A stretch of 8,675 nucleotides of DNA. It comes from Oligoflexales bacterium. Its GTDB lineage: Bacteria; Bdellovibrionota_B; Oligoflexia; Oligoflexales; CACXFL01. Below are positions 1-6,020 of this stretch, in pieces. A program made the translations under genes and the position numbers. The stretch spans positions 1-8,675 of the forward strand of contig JANQHA010000014.1 in assembly GCA_028282865.1 (NCBI GenBank). Reading direction: 5' to 3'. Under the pieces are notes generated by a model. That model saw nothing but the letters and a program-made list of their open reading frames with translations, was not told where the DNA came from and did no database searches. Within the stretch, counting starts at the first letter, position 1. Each line of letters opens with the position of its first letter.

Positions 1-413
1 CGATCGGTCTCGCCCAGGTTGAGCAGATTGAAAAGTATATTGAAATCAAACGAAAGTGGGCAGAGTGTTATCGTACTAAGTTTGAGGCGATGGAAGGAAT
101 CAAGTTTCAGCCGGTTAAAGACTACGCGCGCTCGGTATTTTGGATGTATTGCATTGAGCTCGATCCCAAGCTCGGAATTAATGCTGAAGAGATGATGCTA
201 AGGCTGAAAGAGCAAAGAATTGGTACCAGGCCTTTCTTTAGAGGCATGCATGATCAGCCAGCTCTCAGCAGCCTTGGGTTATTTTCTGGCGGGTCTTACC
301 CAAATACTGACCATGCCTATAAGTATGGTTTATACGTGCCAAGTGGACTTGCATTGACTGAAGAGCAAGTTATGACGGTTTGTAACAGCATTAAGGCGGA
401 GCTTGGAGCATAA
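1..413 (+). CDS. DegT/DnrJ/EryC1/StrS-family PLP-dependent sugar aminotransferase, C-terminal part (5' end outside window)
   Basis: The reading frame is open from the left edge (first whole codon at position 3) to TAA at 411-413, giving 136 visible residues. An internal ATG at 90 is not the real start, because the coding sequence before it is also family-like. Visible family features are a helix-rich stretch, then WMYCIEL, a segment resembling small-domain sequence (GINAEEMMLRLKEQRIGTRP), RPFFRGMHDQP, and a C-terminal YVPSGLALTEEQ block. These match the small domain of nucleotide-sugar aminotransferases such as GDP-perosamine synthase. Family enzymes run about 370-400 residues, so roughly two thirds is missing, including the PLP-binding lysine. 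The known role is transfer of an amino group, usually from glutamate, to a keto-sugar nucleotide in the cytoplasm. The exact sugar cannot be read from this fragment. The stop codon directly abuts the methyltransferase ATG, so the two are probably co-translated. Confidence 0.88.
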   Translation, partial: IGLAQVEQIEKYIEIKRKWAECYRTKFEAMEGIKFQPVKDYARSVFWMYCIELDPKLGINAEEMMLRLKEQRIGTRPFFRGMHDQPALSSLGLFSGGSYPNTDHAYKYGLYVPSGLALTEEQVMTVCNSIKAELGA

Positions 414-1181
414 ATGGGAGTTTTTGAGGCGTATTCGAAATATTACAACCTTCTTTATCGGGATAAGGACTATTTTTCAGAGGTAGAGTATATTGATGAG
501 TTGATTCGAAAGCATCAATCACTGGTTTCCGATCGTATTTTAGATGTAGGTTGTGGTACTGGGACCCATGATTTTTTGCTCGCGGAAAAAGGCTACAAGC
601 TGACTGGAGTTGATCGAGCCGAAGATATGATAAAGGTTGCAAACAGTCGAGCCTCGAGCGCGAAAGACGGTATAGAGTTCTTTCTTGGAGATGCTGTCGA
701 TTTTGATCTGTCAAAAAAATTTGATGTTGTAGTCTCTCTTTTTCATGTTGCTAGTTATCTAAATTCTAACGACGCTCTGGATACCTGCTTTAGAAATATC
801 CATCGACACCTTGAAGACCGTGGGTTGTTTATTTTTGATTTTTGGTACGGTCCAGCTGTCTTGTCTGATATGCCGGAAGTTCGGGTGAAGGAAATGGAAG
901 ATGAAGAAGTATATATTTCTAGAACCTCTACTCCTGTTATGCACGTCAATAAAAATGTAGTTGATGTTAACTTTGATATAACTATTACTGATAAAAAAAC
1001 CGGTGAAGTAGAGACGCTTAAGGAAACTCATCCGATGAGGTACCTGTTTGTTCCCGAGATGGAGTACTTTTTAAGTCAGACCGGATTTAAGGTTTTAGAT
1101 TACTATAAATGGCAGTCGTGTGATGAGCAGCCTGGTCTAGACAATTGGAATGCTTGTATAGTGGCAGAGAAGTTGTCATGA
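414..1181 (+). CDS. Class I SAM-dependent methyltransferase, possibly acting on an amino sugar
   Basis: The protein has 255 residues with a Rossmann-type SAM-binding fold. Motif I is ILDVGCGTGT at residues 42-51. An acidic residue expected to bind the SAM ribose is D67 in LTGVD, and a GD pair at 92-93 fits the adenine-binding loop. The central FDVVVSLFHVASYL segment (103-116) and FIFDFWYGPAVL (139-150) resemble the layout of the TylM1/DesVI group of sugar N-methyltransferases, where a comparable aromatic patch follows strand five. That similarity is from memory of the family, so the substrate is an inference. The start is well supported: GGAG lies at 405-408, five bases before ATG, immediately after the stop of the aminotransferase. 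The 3' end overlaps the next gene by an ATGA. O-methylation of a glycan, or methylation of another small molecule, is also possible. Confidence 0.85.
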   Translation: MGVFEAYSKYYNLLYRDKDYFSEVEYIDELIRKHQSLVSDRILDVGCGTGTHDFLLAEKGYKLTGVDRAEDMIKVANSRASSAKDGIEFFLGDAVDFDLSKKFDVVVSLFHVASYLNSNDALDTCFRNIHRHLEDRGLFIFDFWYGPAVLSDMPEVRVKEMEDEEVYISRTSTPVMHVNKNVVDVNFDITITDKKTGEVETLKETHPMRYLFVPEMEYFLSQTGFKVLDYYKWQSCDEQPGLDNWNACIVAEKLS

Positions 1182-2377
1182 AAATTGGCGTTTTATTTGA
1201 TAAGCAAATTAGTGACGGCGGTGGCTTCCAAATTGAATATGCTATAATTAATGCTCTTAATGAATACAGTAAAGACTTTGAAGTTACACTTTTTACAAAC
1301 GCGTCAAATATAGCCTTTGAAAAGCGCTTGCCCAATCTCAAGTTTGTCTATTTGTGCTCAGGGTTTTTGGGTAAAATTTACCAAATATTAGGGCGGTTTT
1401 TTTCTTTACTCGAAAGACATTGCGCTGGGTTCTATTTTAAGTATTTCATCCGGCTAGATTACTTCAATCGGCTATTAAAGAAGCATAAGATCGATTTAAT
1501 GTACTTTTTGGGGCCCTCCGCTCTTGCTAGTAGAATAGAAGTCCCCTTTTTATTTACGGTGTGGGATTTACAGCATAGAATTCAGCCGGAATTTCCAGAA
1601 GTTCGGTTAGGTGGTGTTTGGGAGCGTAGAGAGAAGCTTTATAAGCATGCTCTAAAACGCGCCTTTGCTGTGGTCGCGGATTCAGAAACTGGAAAGCGTG
1701 ACGTCGAATACTACTACCGGGTAAATCCAGCCAAAGTTATTTCAGCGCCTTTTATTCATAATCTTCAAGAGGAGCCCGATAAGCCTACTACCAGCAATAT
1801 CAAAGAGAAGTATTCCATCGATATGGAGTTTATTTTTTATCCGGCTCAGTTCTGGCCGCACAAAAATCATGTGACGGTTTTAAAAGCTATTAAATCTTTG
1901 AAAGCCAGAGGCGTTAATATTGCTCTGATTACCTCAGGTTCTGATAAAGGAAACCTCCCCTTAGTTTTAGAAAAGGCAAAGTTACTTGGGGTCAGTGATC
2001 ACTTCCACTACCTTGGCTTTGTTTCCGATGAGGAGCTAAAGCAGCTTTACCGGCAGGCTTTGGCACTAGTGATGCCTACGTTTTTTGGGCCAACCAATAT
2101 ACCGATCTATGAGGCTTTTGCTCTTGGGTGTCCGGTTATCACATCTGATCTCGATGGTATCCGAGATCAGGTTGGAGATGCAGGTGTAGTAGTGCCTCCG
2201 ACTGATGAGCATGCCTTAGCTAGCGCTATCCACAGAATGCTGGAGGATTCTCAGTTTCGCTCGGAATGTATAGCAAATGGTAAGGTTAGAAGCAGTCAGT
2301 GGAGTAGTCATAATTATTTTGAAAGGATAAACCAGTTATTTGTACGCTACGATGCGGTAATGCAGAATTGGAAATAG
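1178..2377 (+). CDS. Glycosyltransferase, GT4-like (GT-B fold)
   Basis: The chosen start is ATG at 1178, giving 399 residues. The longer frame from 1145 would add 11 residues inside the methyltransferase gene. MKIGVLFDK at 1178 is a typical GT-B opening, forms an ATGA overlap with the upstream stop, and follows a weak GAGAAG Shine-Dalgarno. The N-terminal half contains VWDLQHRIQPEFPE (128-141), seen in many polysaccharide glycosyltransferases. The C-terminal donor-binding half starts near YPAQFWPHKNH (221-231) and continues through HYLGFVSDEELKQLY (277-291), FFGPTNIPIYEAFALGCPV (302-320) and GDAGVVVPP (333-341). The second glutamate of the GT4 EX7E motif is E312, while the first position is G304. 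The enzyme probably works at the cytoplasmic face of the inner membrane, adding a sugar to a lipid-linked or surface glycan. Donor and acceptor are unknown. Confidence 0.88.
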   Translation: MKIGVLFDKQISDGGGFQIEYAIINALNEYSKDFEVTLFTNASNIAFEKRLPNLKFVYLCSGFLGKIYQILGRFFSLLERHCAGFYFKYFIRLDYFNRLLKKHKIDLMYFLGPSALASRIEVPFLFTVWDLQHRIQPEFPEVRLGGVWERREKLYKHALKRAFAVVADSETGKRDVEYYYRVNPAKVISAPFIHNLQEEPDKPTTSNIKEKYSIDMEFIFYPAQFWPHKNHVTVLKAIKSLKARGVNIALITSGSDKGNLPLVLEKAKLLGVSDHFHYLGFVSDEELKQLYRQALALVMPTFFGPTNIPIYEAFALGCPVITSDLDGIRDQVGDAGVVVPPTDEHALASAIHRMLEDSQFRSECIANGKVRSSQWSSHNYFERINQLFVRYDAVMQNWK

Positions 2378-2408
2378 TTTTGCTGCTTCATTTAGCGTAG
2401 ATCATGGT

Positions 2409-2414
2409 GAAGGG
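2409..2414 (+). promoter_or_regulatory. Ribosome binding site deciding the TTG start of purD
   Basis: GAAGGG lies six bases before the TTG at 2421. An ATG at 2404 is in another frame and ends after six codons. The purD frame has no other usable start between the glycosyltransferase stop and 2421. The family N terminus (M-K-hydrophobic-GxGGREHA) begins exactly at this TTG. Confidence 0.7.
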
Positions 2415-2420
2415 TATAAA

Positions 2421-3746
2421 TTGAAGTTTTTACTAATTGGAAAAGGGGGCCGAGAGCACGCGATTGCTTGGAAGTTAATGCAATCTAAAGTTGTGACTGA
2501 GCTTTTTCTATGGCCGGGCAATCCGGGAATGAATCACTTACCTGATGCTGTGTTTGTCGATCAAGGCATTGTTTCATCGCACGCAGATATAGTTCAGTAT
2601 TGTATGCAGCAGCAGATCGACGTAGTCGTGGTAGGGCCCGAAGGTCCACTTGCAGAAGGCATAGCTGACGAATTTAGCTCCAGTGGTATCAGGTGCTTTG
2701 GCCCAAAGAAAGGTGCAGCTCTTTTAGAGTCATCCAAAGCCTTCAGCAAAGAGGTTCTAGATGCCGCAGGTATTCCGACGGCCTCCCATAATGTTGCTAG
2801 ATCGAGAGCCGAGTGTGAATCGTATGCAAATGAGCGCTTTAATAAAACTGGTGGGGTGGTGCTGAAAGCTAGTGGGCTCGCCGCTGGTAAAGGAGTTTTT
2901 GTTTGTTCTGAGCAAAGGCAGCTTGATGCAGCTTATGACATGCTATATGGAAGCTTTTCTGAAGCTGCGGAAACTGTTGTGGTGGAAGAGTTGATGATTG
3001 GTCGAGAGTGCTCTTATTTTTGCTGCTTAGGGTCAGGGGAACATCGTAGTCTAGGGTTTGCAGTTGACTTTAAGCGACTAGAAGAACAAGACCAGGGTCC
3101 TAATACCGGGGGGATGGGCTGCTATACTCCAGTTCCTTGGCTACCTGTGGACGCTGAGGCTGAAGTCAGGAGAAAGGTTATTGACCCCCTGTTAAAAGAG
3201 CTTGAGCTCAGAGGTATCGAATATACTGGATTTCTATACGTGGGTTTGATGTGGACTAAGGCTGGCCCAAAAGTGGTTGAATTTAATGTAAGGCTAGGTG
3301 ACCCAGAAGCCCAGGTGATGGCGATTTCTTCCAAACTTGATTGGGGTGAGGTCATTTTAGAAAAGGTTGGCTTGGTCTCTGATCAAAGTAGTTTGAATTT
3401 AGCATCCCCCGCAGCAAGTGACTCTTGCGCGGTTGGGGTTGTAATGGCATCGGAGTCTTACCCATATGGGAAAGATGTGGATCCCAGCCAGTTGCCTAGG
3501 CAACTGTTTGATGGTAACCAGACTAGCCAGGTTTTTGCCGCTTCGATTTCAGCAGACGATGAAGGGAATCTGTTAACAGGTTCGGGTAGGGTGCTAACTG
3601 TTACCGGGTGTGCGGAAGATTTCCGCTCTGCTCGTAACTATGCTTATAAAGGTGTCGATGAGGTGGCTAAGCATTGGCCTCGAGCCCGCTGGCGTCGTGA
3701 TATTGCCAAAAGGGTGAGTGACGAAAAAAGTAACCATGTACTTTAG
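2421..3746 (+). CDS. purD: Phosphoribosylamine--glycine ligase (GAR synthetase)
   Basis: The protein has 441 residues, slightly longer than the usual 420-430. PurD joins 5-phosphoribosylamine and glycine using ATP, the second step of purine synthesis, in the cytoplasm. Visible landmarks in order are GKGGREHA (7-14, N domain), VGPEGPLAEGIADEF (71-85), FGPKKGAALLESSKAFSKEVL (93-113, given here as its ends), LKASGLAAGKGV (148-159, ATP-grasp nucleotide loop), VVEELMIGRE (188-197), GPNTGGMGCYTPVP (226-239), VEFNVRLGDPEAQVM (286-300, metal-binding Glu/Asn region) and GRVLTVTG (389-396). Several usually fixed positions differ: DHKR is DFKR (216-219), ADGLAAGKG is ASGLAAGKG, and RFGDPE is RLGDPE. The start codon is TTG with a good ribosome site. 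The gene lies 43 nt after the glycosyltransferase and 13 nt before the YrdC-family gene, so it is probably in the same transcript. Confidence 0.95.
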   Translation: MKFLLIGKGGREHAIAWKLMQSKVVTELFLWPGNPGMNHLPDAVFVDQGIVSSHADIVQYCMQQQIDVVVVGPEGPLAEGIADEFSSSGIRCFGPKKGAALLESSKAFSKEVLDAAGIPTASHNVARSRAECESYANERFNKTGGVVLKASGLAAGKGVFVCSEQRQLDAAYDMLYGSFSEAAETVVVEELMIGRECSYFCCLGSGEHRSLGFAVDFKRLEEQDQGPNTGGMGCYTPVPWLPVDAEAEVRRKVIDPLLKELELRGIEYTGFLYVGLMWTKAGPKVVEFNVRLGDPEAQVMAISSKLDWGEVILEKVGLVSDQSSLNLASPAASDSCAVGVVMASESYPYGKDVDPSQLPRQLFDGNQTSQVFAASISADDEGNLLTGSGRVLTVTGCAEDFRSARNYAYKGVDEVAKHWPRARWRRDIAKRVSDEKSNHVL

Positions 3747-3759
3747 AGTATTACGATAG

Positions 3760-4392
3760 ATGGAGACCTCGGATTTTATCGCTGCTTTTAAAGCCGGTAA
3801 GGTATGCTTACACCCTACCGACACTTTACCCGGGCTTACGGTCGATCCGAATAATCCTAAAGCAGTCTCTCGGCTTTATGCGATGAAAAGACGACCCGAG
3901 AGTATGCCATGTATTAGCCTAGTGGCCTCAATTGAAATGGCGCAAAAATGGTGGAGCCGTCTTCCCGAATGGCTCGTTGATTATCTAAATGCATCTGGTT
4001 GGCCAGAAGGTTTGAGTATTGCCTGGCAGGCTAATGATTCTGCTCCGGAGTTTTTGGTATCTGCCGAGGGAACTATTTGTTTAAGAAAAATATATGCGAG
4101 CGAGCGCTTAAGGTGGTTGGTAGATGTTATCAATAAACTGGATCACCCCCTCATTAGCACTAGTGTCAATAAAAGCGGTGTGCCTCCTCTCACGACTTGG
4201 TCGGAGGCTATGAAGTTTGTGGTGGATAACGATGGGTGGGTACCGAGTGTTGATGTTACTGATCTTATCAATCCGGTTCCATCGACTGTCGTAAAAATGA
4301 ATAGTAAAAATAATGGCTTTGAGCTCTTAAGGGAAGGAGCTGTTAACTTCGAGCGCCTAAATACTTTTAACCTACCAGGAGCCAAAAGATGA
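3760..4392 (+). CDS. Sua5/YciO/YrdC family protein, probable L-threonylcarbamoyladenylate synthase (TsaC-like)
   Basis: The protein has 210 residues, the size of the short YrdC/TsaC type without the extra C-terminal domain of Sua5. Family enzymes make threonylcarbamoyl-AMP from threonine, bicarbonate and ATP for the t6A modification at position 37 of ANN-decoding tRNAs. Signature elements are HPTDTLPGL (18-26), a KxR pair at K43 and R45 in AMKRRP, STSVNKSG (133-140, with the SxN at S135 and N137), and PSTVV plus LLREGAV (174-178 and 189-195). Departures from consensus are L23-P24 where VY is usual, M49 where a third basic residue is common after KxRP, and WPEGLSI (81-87) where WPGPLT is typical. 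The KxR/SxN set is intact, which supports function, but a YciO-like side branch cannot be excluded. No clear ribosome site precedes the ATG, 13 nt after purD. The 3' end overlaps maf by ATGA, suggesting coupled translation. Confidence 0.85.
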   Translation: METSDFIAAFKAGKVCLHPTDTLPGLTVDPNNPKAVSRLYAMKRRPESMPCISLVASIEMAQKWWSRLPEWLVDYLNASGWPEGLSIAWQANDSAPEFLVSAEGTICLRKIYASERLRWLVDVINKLDHPLISTSVNKSGVPPLTTWSEAMKFVVDNDGWVPSVDVTDLINPVPSTVVKMNSKNNGFELLREGAVNFERLNTFNLPGAKR

Positions 4393-4976
4393 TTGAGACT
4401 ATTCTCGCTAGCAGCTCACCAAGGCGTAAGGAATTGTTAGGCTTGCTAGGGTTTGATTTTAAGGTCGTAAAGCCAGATGTTTTGGAGCAGGTTCTGGCGG
4501 GAGAGTCGCCCAGGCAATACGTACAGCGAAATGCAACCATCAAAGCAGAGTATGTTTACAAACTTCACCCCGAAGCTCATGTCATATCTGCTGATACTGT
4601 AGTGGTTTTAGGTGATAGAATTTTGGAGAAGCCAAGTGATCGATCAGATGCTAGGGAGATGCTAACTGGTCTTTCTGGTAGACAACACCAGGTTTTAACC
4701 GGTTTTTGCATAAAGAACCAGAGACTTGAGCAACTAAAGTGCGTCGTTACCGATGTGACATTTAGAGAGCTTAGAGACCAAGAAATTGAGAACTATATAG
4801 CGACTGATGAGCCCTACGATAAAGCAGGTTCCTACGCTGCCCAAGGTATGGGAAGCTGTTTTATTCAGAGTATTTCTGGATCATATACTAACGTGGTAGG
4901 GTTGCCGATGGCTGAAGTGGCCGAAGTGTTGCAAAGCGATTTTAGCTACCCTGAGTTTTTTGCTACTCGCCTTTGA
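4389..4976 (+). CDS. maf: Maf-family nucleoside triphosphate pyrophosphatase (dTTP/UTP type, YhdE-like)
   Basis: The protein has 195 residues, the full family length. It is expected to hydrolyse non-canonical or excess nucleoside triphosphates to monophosphate and pyrophosphate in the cytoplasm. The phosphate-binding start LASSSPRRKELL (6-17) and SADTVV (67-72, with the catalytic-region aspartate D69) are present. So are ILEKP (78-82, K81), LSGRQHQVLTG (95-105), EPYDKAGSYAAQG (141-153) and GSYTNVVGLP (164-173). The DKAGSYAAQG form matches the YhdE branch (dTTP and UTP) rather than the YceF branch (m7GTP), which has an AGSFKSEG-like sequence. The start is supported by AGGAG at 4377-4381, seven bases before ATG, and by the ATGA overlap with the upstream gene. 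The last 14 bases overlap the 3' end of the convergent pilin-like gene. Confidence 0.94.
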   Translation: MIETILASSSPRRKELLGLLGFDFKVVKPDVLEQVLAGESPRQYVQRNATIKAEYVYKLHPEAHVISADTVVVLGDRILEKPSDRSDAREMLTGLSGRQHQVLTGFCIKNQRLEQLKCVVTDVTFRELRDQEIENYIATDEPYDKAGSYAAQGMGSCFIQSISGSYTNVVGLPMAEVAEVLQSDFSYPEFFATRL

Positions 4977-5925
4977 TGAACTCCATATCGTTCAGTCCGG
5001 ACGCTCTGGTTAGAGCAGCATCCCTGGTTTCATATAAGACATCTGACCCAGTGCCGAGTTGATAGCTCCAGAGCCTAAAGTAGAAATTTAGCGCAGTGCT
5101 ATTGTCAGGATTCCAAGCGCAGAAGCTCATTCCAAGTGCCTTGTTTTTAAGGTCCTGCGCTGTAGCTTTCAGCGAGCAAGTATGAGGGGAACTTGACCCT
5201 ATTACTTCGTAGGTTTCTGGAAAGCATTTGCTATTATTTGGTGGGCTTGGATAAACGTTGGCATTATTATCGTTTCCGTTATTCCATCCGTACCAGACGT
5301 CTTTTCTGATCACCAGGGTTTGTTTTGTCCAGTCGCAGTAGTTTGCTGGGACACAGCCATTAGCAATTTGGTTGTTAATAGCATTTTGCCAGCTTTTTGA
5401 CTGAAGAAGTTTTTGGACGTTACCGGTCAATGGCGTGCTACATACTACCTCATATTCTATTCTTTCAATGGGGTATGAGTCACTCGGATTGTCACGATAC
5501 TCTCGCTCGAGGACAAACTTTCTATTTCTATGAATATTTGATTTGTCTGCTGAGAGCGCTGGGTCGGATGATGTCACCGAATTGTTTGGCAAAGCCATTC
5601 TAGTACCGCCGGCCATCGGCACGTTTCTCAAAGTGTTAAAAATAAATTTGCCTGCTGGCTCACCGGGGTAGAGCTTGGAAACGTGTGTCGAAAACTGTTG
5701 TTCGACAGAACGGATAAATCTTTTCATTTGTTGATTAGAGTCACTCTTGGCAGATCTCGCTGTCATGGTCTGGTTAAACCGAAGGATGCCTTTTGTCCCT
5801 ATATAACCAGCTATAGTGGCTATTCCCGCAACCATAATTAGTTCAGTCAGAGTAAAGCCTGCCTGGCCATTGAGAGGTGGTCTCAATAAGCTTAATTTTT
5901 TAAGAATTTTAATAGTCCACTTCAT
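4963..5925 (-). CDS. Type IV pilin-like / pseudopilin protein with prepilin cleavage site
   Basis: The protein has 320 residues. The N terminus is a basic leader of 23 residues followed by QAG/FTLTELIMVAGIATIAGYIG. This is a class III prepilin signal: cleavage after G23, F24 as the methylated first mature residue, E28 as the conserved Glu+5, then a hydrophobic helix of about 20 residues. A prepilin peptidase would process it at the inner membrane for assembly into a type IV pilus or type II secretion pseudopilus. The roughly 270-residue C-terminal domain is much longer than a major pilin and carries six cysteines (162, 191, 197, 234, 250, 269). I do not recognise a specific family; a PilW/PilX-like minor pilin is the nearest idea by size. 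No Shine-Dalgarno is evident before the ATG. A TTG at codon 14 would give a more usual ten-residue leader. No other pilus gene is in the window. Confidence 0.8.
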   Translation of the reverse strand: MKWTIKILKKLSLLRPPLNGQAGFTLTELIMVAGIATIAGYIGTKGILRFNQTMTARSAKSDSNQQMKRFIRSVEQQFSTHVSKLYPGEPAGKFIFNTLRNVPMAGGTRMALPNNSVTSSDPALSADKSNIHRNRKFVLEREYRDNPSDSYPIERIEYEVVCSTPLTGNVQKLLQSKSWQNAINNQIANGCVPANYCDWTKQTLVIRKDVWYGWNNGNDNNANVYPSPPNNSKCFPETYEVIGSSSPHTCSLKATAQDLKNKALGMSFCAWNPDNSTALNFYFRLWSYQLGTGSDVLYETRDAALTRASGLNDMEFIKGE

Positions 5926-6020
5926 TTGAGATTTATCGGCGTATTGACAAAGAATCTTTAGGTATAACAGCGGGAATAATATATTGAATACACTGAGTTA
6001 AATGCTCTTAGAGGCGATGC

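Noticed and set aside
1145..1177. Upstream ATG extending the glycosyltransferase by 11 residues
   Set aside because: The extra residues are encoded inside the methyltransferase gene and do not look like a glycosyltransferase N terminus. ATG 1178 fits the family start and the ATGA coupling.
391..1341. Several - strand open frames of 64-107 codons
   Set aside because: They are antisense shadows of the aminotransferase, methyltransferase and glycosyltransferase genes, whose + strand reading is supported by family motifs.
5003..5016. GCTCT-GGTT-AGAGC hairpin shortly after maf as a terminator
   Set aside because: The stem is only five base pairs, there is no following T-run, and it lies inside the pilin-like coding sequence.
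5397..5603. 68-codon open frame on the + strand
   Set aside because: It lies wholly inside the pilin-like gene in antisense, has no family features and no ribosome site that stands out.
5944..5969. A perfect TTGACA on the + strand followed by TATAAC, resembling a promoter
   Set aside because: The spacing is about 13 bases instead of 16-18, and it would drive transcription antisense into metH with no gene to serve.
5978..5983. TATATT on the - strand as a -10 box for the pilin-like gene
   Set aside because: It matches five of six bases, but no acceptable -35 lies 16-18 bases upstream and the whole gap is AT-rich, so it may be chance.
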